A stretch of DNA of 51,556 nucleotides, from positions 1 through 51,556 of the forward strand of contig SBGG01000006.1 of NCBI GenBank assembly GCA_006226685.1. Direction: 5' to 3'. A program made the translations under genes and the position numbers. Positions 11,422-20,949 of this stretch are shown in pieces. The stretch is from Sphingomonadales bacterium. GTDB taxonomy: Bacteria; Pseudomonadota; Alphaproteobacteria; Sphingomonadales; Sphingomonadaceae. Each line of letters starts with the position of its first letter. The stretch's first letter is position 1. A model generated the notes under the pieces. The model ran no database searches. It was given only the letters and a program-made list of their open reading frames with translations, and was not told where the DNA came from.

Positions 11422-14007
11422 ATGTCCTCGATGCTTCAAACCTATCGCGACCATGTCGCGGAACGCGCTGCTCTCGGCATTCCGCCGCTGCCCCTCTCGG
11501 CGCAGCAGACCGCCGACCTGATCGAGCTGATCAAATCCCCACCCGCCGGTGAAGATACCGAATTCCTGCTCGACCTGCTGATCCATCGCGTGCCCCCGGG
11601 CGTGGACGATGCGGCCAAGGTCAAGGCCTCCTTCCTCTCCGCCGTCGCGCATGGCGATTTCCCGGTGGACCTCATCAGCCGCAAGCGCGCGACCGAACTG
11701 CTCGGCACCATGGTCGGCGGCTATAATGTGAAGCCGCTCATCGACCTGCTCGGCGATGCCGAGGTCGGTGCCGTCGCTGCAGAGGGTCTCAAGAAGACCC
11801 TGCTGATGTTCGACTTCTTCCATGATGTCGCCGAACTGGCGAAGGGCGGCAATGAAAACGCCAAGGCGGTCGTGCAGTCCTGGGCCGATGGCGAATGGTT
11901 CACCGACCGTCCGGCGGTGCCGGAAAAGATCACCGTCACCGTGTTCAAGGTGACCGGCGAAACCAACACCGACGATCTTTCCCCGGCGCCCGACGCCTGG
12001 TCGCGCCCGGACATTCCGCTCCACTATCTCGCTATGCTGAAAAATGCGCGCGACGGCATCACGCCGGAGGAAGACGGCAAGCGCGGCCCGATCCAGTTCA
12101 TCGAGGACCTGAAGAAGAAGGGCAATCTCGTCGCCTATGTCGGCGATGTGGTCGGCACCGGTTCCTCGCGCAAATCCGCGACCAACAGCGTGATCTGGGC
12201 GACCGGTCAGGACATTCCCTATGTCCCGAACAAGCGCTTCGGCGGCGTCACCCTCGGCGGCAAGATCGCCCCAATCTTCTTCAACACGCAGGAAGATTCC
12301 GGCGCGCTGCCGATCGAGGTGGATGTTTCCAACTTCAACATGGGCGATGTCATCGACATCTACCCCTATGAAGGCAAGATCGAGAAGGATGGCAAGACTG
12401 CCGCCACTTTCGAACTGAAGAGCCAGGTGCTCCTCGACGAGGTGCGCGCCGGCGGCCGCATCAACCTCATCATCGGCCGTTCGCTCACCGCCCGCGCCCG
12501 CGACTTCCTCGGCCTGCCCGCGTCGGATCTGTTCCGCAAGCCGATCGTGCCCGTCGATACCGGCAAGGGCTTCACCCTCGCGCAGAAGATGGTCGGCCGT
12601 GCCTGCGGTCTGCCGGAAGGTCAGGGCATCCGCCCCGGCACCTATTGCGAACCGCGCATGACCACGGTCGGCTCGCAAGACACCACCGGCCCGATGACCC
12701 GCGACGAGTTGAAGGATCTCGCCTGCCTCGGTTTCTCGGCCGATCTGGTGATGCAGTCCTTCTGCCACACCGCCGCCTATCCGAAGCCCGTGGACGTCAA
12801 GACCCACCGCGAACTGCCCGCGTTCATCTCGAACCGTGGCGGCGTCGCGCTGCGTCCCGGTGACGGCGTCATCCACAGCTGGCTCAACCGCATGCTGCTG
12901 CCCGACACGGTCGGCACCGGCGGCGATTCGCACACTCGCTTCCCGATCGGCATTTCCTTCCCGGCAGGCTCCGGCCTCGTGGCGTTCGCTGCCGCGACCG
13001 GCGTGATGCCGCTCGACATGCCGGAATCGGTGCTGGTGCGCTTCAAGGGAGAAATGCAGCCAGGTATCACCCTGCGCGATCTCGTCCACGCCATCCCCTA
13101 TTATGCGATCAAGGCCGGCCTGCTGACGGTCGAAAAGGCGGGCAAGAAGAACATCTTCTCCGGTCGCGTGCTCGAAATCGAGGGCCTGCCCGACCTCAAG
13201 GTCGAACAGGCGTTCGAACTGACCGACGCCTCGGCCGAGCGTTCGGCGGCAGGCTGCACCGTGCATCTCAATAAGGAGCCGATCATCGAGTATATCCACT
13301 CGAACATCGTGCTGCTGAAGAACATGATCGCCGACGGCTATCAGGATGCCCGCACCCTGCAGCGCCGTATCGACGCAATGGAAGCATGGCTGGCCGATCC
13401 GAAGCTGCTCGAAGCGGATAAGGATGCGGAATATGCCGCCGTGATCGAGATCGATCTCGCCGACATCAAGGAACCGATCCTCTGCGCGCCGAACGATCCG
13501 GACGATGCGCGCCTGCTCTCCGACGTGGCGGAAACCAAGATCGACGAAGTGTTCATCGGTTCGTGCATGACCAATATCGGTCACTTCCGTGCTGCTTCGC
13601 TGCTGCTGAAGGGCAAGAAGGACATCCCCACCCGCCTCTGGGTCGCACCGCCGACCAAGATGGACGCTGCCGAGCTGACCAAGGAAGGCCATTATTCGAC
13701 GCTGGGCGGGGCTGGCGCACGCATGGAAATGCCGGGCTGTTCGCTGTGCATGGGCAATCAGGCGCAGGTGCATGAAGGCGCGACCGTGGTTTCAACCTCG
13801 ACCCGCAACTTCCCGAACCGTCTGGGCAAGAACAGCAATGTGTTCCTGTCCTCCGCCGAGCTCGCCTCGGTCGCCTCGAAGCTCGGTCGCCTGCCGACCG
13901 TCGCCGAATATATGGCCGAGATGGGCGTGATCGACGAAGCGAAGGACGAGGTCTATCGCTATATGAACTTCGACCAGATCGAGGAATATGCCGACCGCGT
14001 CGCCTGA
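11422..14007 (+). CDS. acnB: Aconitate hydratase AcnB (2-methylisocitrate dehydratase-type)
   Basis: Second aconitase, the AcnB type with N-terminal HEAT-like and swivel domains ahead of the catalytic domains. From ATG 11422 it has 861 residues (E. coli AcnB 865). Motifs: [20 protein letters not shown] near 190, [15 protein letters not shown] near 245, [20 protein letters not shown] near 500, and the cluster cysteines in [13 protein letters not shown] and [13 protein letters not shown] near 712 and 773. A GGAG site lies nine bases upstream. The open frame reaches 11227, but that part has no AcnB similarity. AcnB forms usually carry the main TCA flux and may also dehydrate 2-methylcitrate. Ends in a strong terminator. 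Confidence 0.96.
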   Translation: MSSMLQTYRDHVAERAALGIPPLPLSAQQTADLIELIKSPPAGEDTEFLLDLLIHRVPPGVDDAAKVKASFLSAVAHGDFPVDLISRKRATELLGTMVGGYNVKPLIDLLGDAEVGAVAAEGLKKTLLMFDFFHDVAELAKGGNENAKAVVQSWADGEWFTDRPAVPEKITVTVFKVTGETNTDDLSPAPDAWSRPDIPLHYLAMLKNARDGITPEEDGKRGPIQFIEDLKKKGNLVAYVGDVVGTGSSRKSATNSVIWATGQDIPYVPNKRFGGVTLGGKIAPIFFNTQEDSGALPIEVDVSNFNMGDVIDIYPYEGKIEKDGKTAATFELKSQVLLDEVRAGGRINLIIGRSLTARARDFLGLPASDLFRKPIVPVDTGKGFTLAQKMVGRACGLPEGQGIRPGTYCEPRMTTVGSQDTTGPMTRDELKDLACLGFSADLVMQSFCHTAAYPKPVDVKTHRELPAFISNRGGVALRPGDGVIHSWLNRMLLPDTVGTGGDSHTRFPIGISFPAGSGLVAFAAATGVMPLDMPESVLVRFKGEMQPGITLRDLVHAIPYYAIKAGLLTVEKAGKKNIFSGRVLEIEGLPDLKVEQAFELTDASAERSAAGCTVHLNKEPIIEYIHSNIVLLKNMIADGYQDARTLQRRIDAMEAWLADPKLLEADKDAEYAAVIEIDLADIKEPILCAPNDPDDARLLSDVAETKIDEVFIGSCMTNIGHFRAASLLLKGKKDIPTRLWVAPPTKMDAAELTKEGHYSTLGGAGARMEMPGCSLCMGNQAQVHEGATVVSTSTRNFPNRLGKNSNVFLSSAELASVASKLGRLPTVAEYMAEMGVIDEAKDEVYRYMNFDQIEEYADRVA

Positions 14008-14309
14008 CCCGGCGATCCGATAAACGGACAAGAAACCGGCCGGAGCCTTCGGGGTCCGGCCGGTTTTCTTTTGGCTGAAAGTGTGGCTGTTTACGACCCC
14101 ATTTCTGCCGTTCGCCGGGTCAGTCGCGCTGACTGGAACCGGACAATCGCGAGGACTAGCCTAAAGATCGCTGCGCAGATAACAGGGCAATATGACCGTA
14201 CATGTTCACTTTGCAACCAATGGACGAATTAGTCGCCCGACCTGATACGTCGGGTCGGGTTCTTCCATGAACACCAATGCGCTACAGGCGTACTACAAGG
14301 TCTTTTATC
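14008..14309. other. 302-bp gap between acnB and the P-loop gene
   Basis: Contains the acnB terminator (14033-14072). Beyond it base composition becomes less GC-rich. A CCCGAC...GTCGGG dyad sits near 14237-14256. No gene seen. Confidence 0.5.
14033..14072 (+). terminator. Rho-independent terminator of acnB
   Basis: A 12-bp stem AAACCGGCCGGA / TCCGGCCGGTTT with a loop around CCTTCGGGG and a trailing TTTTCTTTT run, 26 bases after the acnB stop. Confidence 0.92.
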
Positions 14310-14801
14310 ATGTCATCGAACATTGCTACGCTGCACTTGGTGTGCGGCAAAATTGCTGCGGGGAAGTCAACTCTCGTTTCTGAGCTGGGCCAGTCACCTA
14401 ATACAATCGTTGTAAGAGAAGACCATTGGCTCGCCAGCCTCTACCCAGAAGAGCTTCACAGCTTGGCAGACTACACTCGCAGTTCCGCTCGGCTTCGACG
14501 CGCCATTGCCCCGCATCTGATTGAGGTGCTTCGAGGCGGTCTTTCAATAGTTCTCGATTTTCCGGCAAACACTGTGGACACGCGGGCATGGATGCGAGGC
14601 CTGTTTGAGGGCGCGGGCTGCGCCCATCGGCTGCACTATCTCGAAGTATCAGACGAGGTGTGCAAGGCCCGCCTTCGGCAACGAAATGAGGACGGCAAAC
14701 ACGAGTTCGTCGTCAGCGAAGAGCAGTTCGACCTCTTCACCAGCCATTTCGTTCCGCCTTCAGATGAAGAGATGTTCGATGTGATATTGCATCGTCACTG
14801 A
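14310..14801 (+). CDS. Orphan P-loop ATP-binding protein (AAA_33/small kinase type)
   Basis: The 163-residue product starts MSSNIATLHLVCGKIAAGKST, whose GKIAAGKST is a Walker A loop at about 13-21. VREDHWLASLYP and IVLDFPANTVDTRAWMRGLF follow, and an LxxRxxxR-like lid segment (KARLRQRNEDGKHEF) near 122, as in zeta-toxin/shikimate-kinase-like nucleotide kinases. It probably phosphorylates a small molecule, but the substrate is unknown. Codon use (many CTT, CAG-poor leucine and AAT/ACA choices) differs from neighbours and it is flanked by gaps, suggesting acquisition by transfer. ATG 14310 follows an AAGG site; a start at 14277 is less likely. Confidence 0.7.
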   Translation: MSSNIATLHLVCGKIAAGKSTLVSELGQSPNTIVVREDHWLASLYPEELHSLADYTRSSARLRRAIAPHLIEVLRGGLSIVLDFPANTVDTRAWMRGLFEGAGCAHRLHYLEVSDEVCKARLRQRNEDGKHEFVVSEEQFDLFTSHFVPPSDEEMFDVILHRH

Positions 14802-14905
14802 CGGTCAGCAGGTCCGCTATCCTGATCGATATCTCGGTAGCGGACTGGCCGCTCTCCACCCCAAAACGGCCATCCAACACACATATTCGTGACCGCCCTG
14901 CAAAC

Positions 14906-14939
14906 GAAAATCGGGCGCCGACATGACTGCCGACGCCCG
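14906..14939 (-). terminator. Terminator of the MFS transporter gene
   Basis: Read on the minus strand: an 11-bp stem (CGGGCGTCGGC / GTCGGCGCCCG, two G-U pairs), loop AGTCAT, then ATTTTCG. It lies 45 bases beyond the stop codon at 14984. Confidence 0.8.
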
Positions 14940-14983
14940 GTGAGTTTGCGTCCCTTCTTATGCAACCCGAAGGGACAGAGGCT

Positions 14984-16654
14984 TTAGCTGTCGATCGCCC
15001 GGCGGAAGGTTTCCGGCAGGAACAACAAGCCGATCACCACGGTCAGCCCGGCGATCACCACCGGATACCAGAGGCCGTAGTAGATATCGCCGGTCGCCGC
15101 GACCATCGCGAAGGCGGTGGTCGGCAGGAAGCCGCCGAACCAGCCATTGCCGATATGATAGGGCAGCGACATGGAGGTGTAGCGGATCTTGGTCGGGAAC
15201 AATTCGACCAGCATCGCCGCGATCGGACCGTAAACCATGGTCACCAGCATCGCCAGCGCCCACAGGATCGCGATCACCATCACCTTGTTGATCGCCTTGT
15301 CGTCCGCCTTGGCGGGATAGCCCGCATCGGCAAGCGTCGCCTTCATTTCGTCCTGAAAACCGGAAATCGCGGTCTTCAGATCATCCCCCGACAGAGCCTT
15401 CGGATCGGGAATGAACAGCGTCTTGCCGCCGACATGCACCTCTCCGGCCGTCCCCACAGCGCTCTGCGCGTTATGATAGTTGATGCCGGTCTTGGCGAGA
15501 TAAGCTTTGGCGATGTCGCAGGCCGACTGGTCGAACTTGTTCTTGCCGACCGGGTCGAACTGGAACGAGCACTGGTTCTGATCAACCGTGACCGTGACTG
15601 GCGACGCCGCCTGTGCATGGGCCAGAGCCGGGTTGGCGGCCGTGGTCAGCGCACTGTAGAGCGGGAAATAGCTGATCGCCGCGAGCAGACAGCCGCCCAG
15701 GATGATCGGCTTGCGCCCGATTTTGTCGGAAAGCCAGCCGAAGAAGACGAAGAAGGGCGTCGCCAGCGCCAGTGCAATCGCAATGAGGATATTAGCGGTC
15801 GCACCATCAACCTTCAGCGTCTTTTCAAGGAAGAACAGCGCGTAGAACTGGCCGCAATACCAGACCACCGCCTGCCCCGCGACCGCACCGAACAGCGCGA
15901 CCAGCACCCAGCGCAGATTCTTCCACTGCCCGAAAGCCTCGGTCAGCGGTGCTTTCGAGGTCTTGCCCTCTTCCTTCATCTTCTTGAAAACCGGGCTTTC
16001 ATTGAGCTGAAGCCGGATCCACATCGACACTGCGAGCAGGATGATCGAGATCAGGAAGGGCAGACGCCATCCCCATTCGCCGAACATCTCTTCGCCCATC
16101 ACCAGCCGGATGCCGATCACCACCAGCAGGGCCGCGAACAGGCCGAGCGTCGCCGTGGTCTGAATCCAGCTCGTATAGAGGCCGCGCTTGTTGTCGGGCG
16201 CATGTTCGGCGACATAGGTGGCCGCGCCGCCATATTCGCCGCCCAGCGCAAGGCCCTGCGCCAGACGCATCACCAGCAGGATGATCGGCGCAGCGATGCC
16301 GATCGACGCATAGGAGGGCAGCAGGCCGACCGAGAAGGTCGACAGGCCCATAATGCCCATGGTCACAAGGAAGGTATTCTTGCGCCCGACAATGTCGCCG
16401 ATCCGCCCAAACACCAGCGCGCCGAAGGGCCGCACCGCGAAACCGGCCGCGAACGCCGCCAGTGCGAAGATGAAGCCCGTCGTTTCATTGACGCCGGAAA
16501 AAAATTGCTTGGAAATATAGGTGGCCAGCAGGCCGTAAAGATAGAAATCATACCATTCGAACACTGTTCCCAGAGACGAGGCGGCGATTACCAGTTTTTC
16601 ATTTTGCGTCGCGTCGTGATGCTTGGGCAGTGCGTCTTCATAGACCGTAGCCAT
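14984..16654 (-). CDS. MFS transporter (metabolite:H+ symporter family) with large periplasmic-type insert
   Basis: Inner-membrane carrier for organic acids or related metabolites. The 556 residues are longer than the usual 430-450. The N-half shows family motifs FEWYDFYLYG near 33, RPFGALVFGRIGDIVGRKNT near 74 and RLAQGLALGGEYGGAATYVAEHAP near 130; FLPETFRR ends the protein. The extra length is one soluble block at about 335-455, between late helices, with two cysteines (QNQCSFQF, QSACDIAK) that could form a disulfide outside the cytoplasm. Lies 39 bp downstream of the porin gene on the same strand, so outer and inner membrane uptake are probably co-expressed. Next to acs and its sensor, acetate or another short acid is the likely substrate (inference). 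Confidence 0.85.
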   Translation of the reverse strand: MATVYEDALPKHHDATQNEKLVIAASSLGTVFEWYDFYLYGLLATYISKQFFSGVNETTGFIFALAAFAAGFAVRPFGALVFGRIGDIVGRKNTFLVTMGIMGLSTFSVGLLPSYASIGIAAPIILLVMRLAQGLALGGEYGGAATYVAEHAPDNKRGLYTSWIQTTATLGLFAALLVVIGIRLVMGEEMFGEWGWRLPFLISIILLAVSMWIRLQLNESPVFKKMKEEGKTSKAPLTEAFGQWKNLRWVLVALFGAVAGQAVVWYCGQFYALFFLEKTLKVDGATANILIAIALALATPFFVFFGWLSDKIGRKPIILGGCLLAAISYFPLYSALTTAANPALAHAQAASPVTVTVDQNQCSFQFDPVGKNKFDQSACDIAKAYLAKTGINYHNAQSAVGTAGEVHVGGKTLFIPDPKALSGDDLKTAISGFQDEMKATLADAGYPAKADDKAINKVMVIAILWALAMLVTMVYGPIAAMLVELFPTKIRYTSMSLPYHIGNGWFGGFLPTTAFAMVAATGDIYYGLWYPVVIAGLTVVIGLLFLPETFRRAIDS

Positions 16655-16693
16655 ATGCCCTCTCCTTGTTGAAGTGCGTTATTTCACCTTGTG

Positions 16694-18118
16694 TCAAAAG
16701 CTGTACTTGGCGGCGAAGTCGAACCGGTCGAGCTGCCCCTTGGCGCCGCTCATGACCTCGCGTTCGCCATGGCGATATTCGACGCCGAGGTCGAAGCCCT
16801 TGGCCGGGGACCAGAACAGGTTGCCCGCCATGCTCCACGCCTGCTTATTATATCCGGCGATCAGCGCATCGCCGAGCGCCCCGGAATAATCGACATGCTG
16901 ATAGCCGCCCATGACCGTCGACCGCAGGCTCTTGGTCCAGCCGAGCTTGAGCGCCGCCATCGCCGCGAAATTGGAAACGCCGCGCAAGGTGCCGGTGGCC
17001 GGATCGACCACCGCGTCGGGCGAGAAGTTGACGCCGAGATACCGGCCAATGCCCTTGCCATAGGTCGCCATGAACCGGAAATCGGTCAGCTTCGATGCGG
17101 TGAGCGGAATGACACCGGCCGCACTGACGCCCCAGCCGGTCCGGCTGTCTTCAAACCCGGTTCCATTGTCCTTCACCCGCAACTGACGGCCCATGCCGGC
17201 CAGCGAGAGCGCACCGAAGGGCGCCTTATAATCCAGCCGTGCGACGAAATCGGGCAGATGATCGTCATCATTCTCGATCAGCGCCGGCGCCCCCGCAACG
17301 GCCGACGCCGTTTCCGGATTTTCCGCCGAAACCTGCAACGTCAGCTGCTTCGATAGCGGCTGGGTATAGCGGATCAATGCTTGGCGGATGAAGACCGTGC
17401 CTTCGCTCGGCCCGATGAAATCGGTGCTTTCCGGCAGGGCCGCGACATTCTGGAAGGTCGACCAGTCCTGCCCGACCGTCAGATTGTCATATTGCACGAA
17501 AGCGCGGCGCAGGCGCAGATCATAACCGCTGACGACGCGCTCGTTACCGGATGTTGTCTGGAAATCGGTTTCGATATGCCCCTTGAGAACATGACCGCCG
17601 ACATCGGTATTCATATCGAACCAGAACCGCGTCTGCTTCGCGTGGAAATCAGCGTTGGTGGACCCTTTGCCACCCAGCGGAATGGTCTGCGGCAGGTAGA
17701 AATCGCGTCCCAGCGACGTCCCCGCGACCTCGCCGTCATCCCAGCGGCTGAACATGGCGACGGTGCGGATATAACCGCCCATCTTGAATGTCGTCTTGCC
17801 GGTGCGGAACCCTTCGGCCGGGGCCTGCGGGCGCGCCTCCACCGCCGCGACACGGGTTTCGATCGCCTGTGCCTGTTGCGTCTGGGTCGCGACCTGCTGC
17901 TGCGTCTGTTCCTGCGCGGTCGCCTGTTCGGCCCGCGCCTGCGCCAGTTCGGCCTTCAGATCGTTGACCGCCTGTTCGAGCATTTTGAGCCGCGCCTCCA
18001 GTTCGGCCTGCGATGAATCCTTCGCATCGGCCGCTATCGGCGCCATCGCCATCACTATCGCCGTGCCCGACAACATCCAGCGGCGAATATTGGACAATCC
18101 CTTTTCATGCCTGTTCAT
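16694..18118 (-). CDS. DcaP-like trimeric outer-membrane porin
   Basis: Outer-membrane channel for dicarboxylates or other anions. From ATG 18118 (GGAGG five bases upstream) the 474-residue product has a signal peptide ending AADA-K, a coiled-coil stretch rich in Gln/Ala/Glu at about 35-100 (typical of DcaP trimers), and a beta-barrel beginning KTTFKMGGYIRTVAMF and ending with the terminal Phe of DRFDFAAKYSF. DcaP hallmarks include ETDFQTTSGNERVVSGYDLR, LRRAFVQYDNLTVGQDWSTF and GPSEGTVFIRQALIRYT. Divergent from acs with a 207-bp gap and upstream of an MFS transporter in the same direction. Confidence 0.88.
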   Translation of the reverse strand: MNRHEKGLSNIRRWMLSGTAIVMAMAPIAADAKDSSQAELEARLKMLEQAVNDLKAELAQARAEQATAQEQTQQQVATQTQQAQAIETRVAAVEARPQAPAEGFRTGKTTFKMGGYIRTVAMFSRWDDGEVAGTSLGRDFYLPQTIPLGGKGSTNADFHAKQTRFWFDMNTDVGGHVLKGHIETDFQTTSGNERVVSGYDLRLRRAFVQYDNLTVGQDWSTFQNVAALPESTDFIGPSEGTVFIRQALIRYTQPLSKQLTLQVSAENPETASAVAGAPALIENDDDHLPDFVARLDYKAPFGALSLAGMGRQLRVKDNGTGFEDSRTGWGVSAAGVIPLTASKLTDFRFMATYGKGIGRYLGVNFSPDAVVDPATGTLRGVSNFAAMAALKLGWTKSLRSTVMGGYQHVDYSGALGDALIAGYNKQAWSMAGNLFWSPAKGFDLGVEYRHGEREVMSGAKGQLDRFDFAAKYSF

Positions 18119-18217
18119 GTCACCCTCCGTCCTTAGTATCGACCCCTCTTCCATCTGGCGTGGAAAATACGGCACGATGCCATGGAGAATGCACTCCCCA
18201 CCAAGTATTTAGCCAGA

Positions 18218-18251
18218 TAGACCTTGGTCGATAAGCATTATAGACTTTGGT
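18218..18251. promoter_or_regulatory. Direct repeat TAGACYTTGGT (x2, 23-bp period), candidate activator site before acs
   Basis: TAGACCTTGGT at 18218-18228 and TAGACTTTGGT at 18241-18251 lie in the gap between the porin and acs. A -10-like TAATAT is at 18279-18284 with no good -35, which would suit a promoter needing an activator bound about 40-70 bases upstream of its start. The obvious candidate protein is the response regulator encoded right after acs (inference). Confidence 0.4.
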
Positions 18252-18325
18252 ATGGGTGTGAGAGCATCGGCAGGCTGCTAATATAGCTCGCAAAGCTGTC
18301 AGGCCGAAATATTGGGAGAGAGAGG

Positions 18326-20266
18326 ATGAGCGAAGCAATTTATCCTGTTCCGGCGGAATGGGCCGCGAATGCCAAGATAAATGCCGAACGCTATGCGACC
18401 ATGTATGAGGAAGCCTCTCGCGATCCGGAGAAATTCTGGACGCGGGAGGCCGCCCGCATCGACTGGATCAAGCCGTTCACGAAGGTCAAGAACACCTCGT
18501 TCAACGAGGCCGATTTCGGCATAAAATGGTTTGAGGACGGCCAGCTCAACATCGCCGCCAACTGCATCGATCGCCATGCCGCGACTCGGGGCGACGATGT
18601 CGCGATCATCTGGGAACCGGATTCCCCCGGGCAGGAACGCCGCATCACCTTTCGCGAGTTGAAGGACGAGGTCAGCCGCCTCGCCAACGCGTTCAAGGCG
18701 AACGGCGTGCGCAAGGGCGACCGGGTCACCATCTACCTGCCGATGATCCCGGAAGCCGCCTTCGCGATGCTGGCCTGCGCCCGGATCGGCGCGATCCACT
18801 CGGTCGTATTCGGCGGTTTTTCTCCCGACAGCCTCGCCAACCGCATCGAGGATTGCGACTCGGCGCTGGTCATTACCGCCGACGAGGGGCTGCGCGGCGG
18901 CAAGTCGGTTCCGCTCAAGGCCAATGTCGACGAGGCGCTGAAGCAGTATAACGGCGTGCAATGCGTGATGGTCGTGCGGCGCACCGGCGGCGAGATCGAC
19001 ATGATGGAAGGCCGCGACATCTGGTATGATGAAGCCGTCGCCGCCGCTTCGCCCGACTGCCCGCCCGAACCGATGAACGCGGAAGACCCGCTGTTCGTCC
19101 TCTATACCTCCGGTTCCACGGGCAAACCCAAGGGCGTGCTGCACACGACCGGCGGCTATCTCGTCTGGACGGCGATGACGCATGAATATGTGTTCGATTA
19201 TCGCCCTGGCGACATTTTCTGGTGCGCGGCCGATGTCGGCTGGATCACCGGGCACAGCTATGTCGTCTATGGTGCACTGGCCAACGGCGCGACCACGGTG
19301 ATGTTCGAGGGTGTGCCCAACTACCCCGATTTCAGCCGCTTCTGGCAGATTGTCGACAAATATAACGTCACCATCTTCTACGGCGCGCCGACCGCCATCC
19401 GCGCGCTGATGCGTGAAGGTGACGACTGGGTGAAGAAGACCAGCCGCCAGTCGCTGCGCGTGCTGGGTTCGGTCGGCGAACCGATCAACCCCGAGGCATG
19501 GGAATGGTATTATCATGTCGTCGGCGACGGCCGCTGCCCGATCGTCGATACATGGTGGCAGACCGAAACCGGCGGCCATATGATTACCCCGCTGCCGGGC
19601 GCCACCGCGCTCAAGCCGGGCAGCGCGTCGCAACCGATGTTCGGCGTGAAACCGGTGCTGGTGGATGCCGAGGGCAAGCTGCTGGAAGGCGCGACCGACG
19701 GCAATCTGTGCATCGCCGACAGCTGGCCGGGCCAAATGCGCACTGTCTGGGGCGATCATGAACGCTTTTTCCAGACCTATTTTTCGACCTATCCCGGCTA
19801 TTACTTCACCGGCGACGGCTGCCGCCGCGACGAGGATGGCTATTACTGGATCACCGGCCGCGTCGATGACGTCATCAACGTGTCGGGCCACCGCATGGGC
19901 ACGGCCGAGATCGAAAGCGCGCTCGTCGCCCATGCCGTGGTCGCGGAGGCAGCGGTGGTCGGTATGCCCCATTCGCTGAAAGGTCAGGGCATTTATGCTT
20001 ATGTGACGCTCAACGCGAATGAGGAACCGTCCGAGGCACTGCGCAAGGAACTGATCCGCTGGGTCAGGCACGAAATCGGGCCGATCGCGACGCCGGACGT
20101 GATCCAGTTCGCACCGGGCCTGCCCAAGACCCGCTCGGGCAAGATCATGCGCCGTATCCTGCGCAAGATTGCCGAGGACGATATCGGCAGCATCGGCGAC
20201 ACCTCGACGCTCGCCGATCCCACCGTGGTTGACCATCTGCTGGAAAATCGCCAACTTGTGGCGTGA
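18326..20266 (+). CDS. acsA: Acetyl-CoA synthetase
   Basis: AMP-forming acetate-CoA ligase that activates acetate in the cytoplasm. The 646 residues match the family length. ATP-binding P-loop motif [12 protein letters not shown] is near residue 261, the substrate/AMP motif [11 protein letters not shown] near 407, [18 protein letters not shown] near 512, and the acetylation-regulated lysine motif [11 protein letters not shown] near 602-612. AGAGAGG precedes ATG 18326. Its TGA overlaps by one base the ATG of the response regulator gene, so the two are an operon. Confidence 0.97.
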   Translation: MSEAIYPVPAEWAANAKINAERYATMYEEASRDPEKFWTREAARIDWIKPFTKVKNTSFNEADFGIKWFEDGQLNIAANCIDRHAATRGDDVAIIWEPDSPGQERRITFRELKDEVSRLANAFKANGVRKGDRVTIYLPMIPEAAFAMLACARIGAIHSVVFGGFSPDSLANRIEDCDSALVITADEGLRGGKSVPLKANVDEALKQYNGVQCVMVVRRTGGEIDMMEGRDIWYDEAVAAASPDCPPEPMNAEDPLFVLYTSGSTGKPKGVLHTTGGYLVWTAMTHEYVFDYRPGDIFWCAADVGWITGHSYVVYGALANGATTVMFEGVPNYPDFSRFWQIVDKYNVTIFYGAPTAIRALMREGDDWVKKTSRQSLRVLGSVGEPINPEAWEWYYHVVGDGRCPIVDTWWQTETGGHMITPLPGATALKPGSASQPMFGVKPVLVDAEGKLLEGATDGNLCIADSWPGQMRTVWGDHERFFQTYFSTYPGYYFTGDGCRRDEDGYYWITGRVDDVINVSGHRMGTAEIESALVAHAVVAEAAVVGMPHSLKGQGIYAYVTLNANEEPSEALRKELIRWVRHEIGPIATPDVIQFAPGLPKTRSGKIMRRILRKIAEDDIGSIGDTSTLADPTVVDHLLENRQLVA

Positions 20267-20910
20267 TGCCACAACATAATTCAGGCGATGGGGGTGCAAT
20301 CCTCATCGCCGACGATCATCCGCTCTTCCGCCAGGCCCTGGGCCTGGCGGTGATGGGCGTCAGGCCGGATGCGGACATTATCGAGGCGGGAACCATAGCC
20401 GCCGCGCTGGAGGTTGCGCGCAATCAGGAAGGGCTCGCGCTGATTCTGCTCGATCTGCACATGCCCGGCGCGGAAGGCTTCATGGGTATCGCCCTGATGC
20501 ATGCACAGGTGCCGGACGTGCCGATCATCGTCGTTTCCAGCGCCGATGCCGCCAATGCCGCGCGAGAGGCCCGGCGCGTGGGGGCGGTCGGCTTTCTCGG
20601 CAAGCATGAAGATCTGGCGACGATGGAACAGGTGATCGCCGCCGCGCTCGCCGGCGAAAAAATGGCCGCCCCCGCCGACGAACCGCTCGACGCAATGGCG
20701 AGCAAGCTGGCGGAACTCACCCCGATGCAACTTCAGGTGCTGCATGGCGTGCTGGCCGGGCGACTCAACAAGCAGATCGCCCATGATCTCGGTATCGCCC
20801 TGCCCACGGTGAAGGCGCACATGACCGCCGTGCTGCGCAAGCTGGACGTGGCCAACCGGACGCAAGCGGTGCTGGCGGCGCGGGCGCTGGGGTTGCAGGC
20901 GCCGGATTAG
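20266..20910 (+). CDS. crbR: LuxR-type response regulator (CrbR/ErdR-like), acetate control
   Basis: Two-component regulator of 214 residues. The N-terminal receiver domain has the acidic pair DD at 16-17, phosphoacceptor Asp63 in LILLDLHMPG, and Lys near 113 in GFLGKHED. The C-terminal LuxR/GerE helix-turn-helix runs about 150-205 (LTPMQLQVL...NKQIAHDLGIALPTVKAHM). ATG 20266 overlaps the acs stop (TGATG); a GTG three bases upstream is the alternative. In Vibrio and Pseudomonas an orthologous pair, CrbS/CrbR or MxtR/ErdR, activates acs. Gene adjacency to acs and to a symporter-kinase on the opposite strand supports the same role here. Confidence 0.85.
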   Translation: MPQHNSGDGGAILIADDHPLFRQALGLAVMGVRPDADIIEAGTIAAALEVARNQEGLALILLDLHMPGAEGFMGIALMHAQVPDVPIIVVSSADAANAAREARRVGAVGFLGKHEDLATMEQVIAAALAGEKMAAPADEPLDAMASKLAELTPMQLQVLHGVLAGRLNKQIAHDLGIALPTVKAHMTAVLRKLDVANRTQAVLAARALGLQAPD

Positions 20911-20949
20911 GGCCAATCGACGCTCAACAAACTTCGTGGCTTTCTGCCT

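Noticed and set aside
11386..13773. Minus-strand frame of 795 codons
   Set aside because: Antisense shadow of acnB, which has clear cluster and substrate motifs.
14960..16672. Plus-strand frame of 570 codons
   Set aside because: Antisense to the MFS transporter; Arg/Gln/His-rich low-quality product.
18299..20299. Minus-strand frame of 666 codons
   Set aside because: Antisense shadow of acetyl-CoA synthetase.
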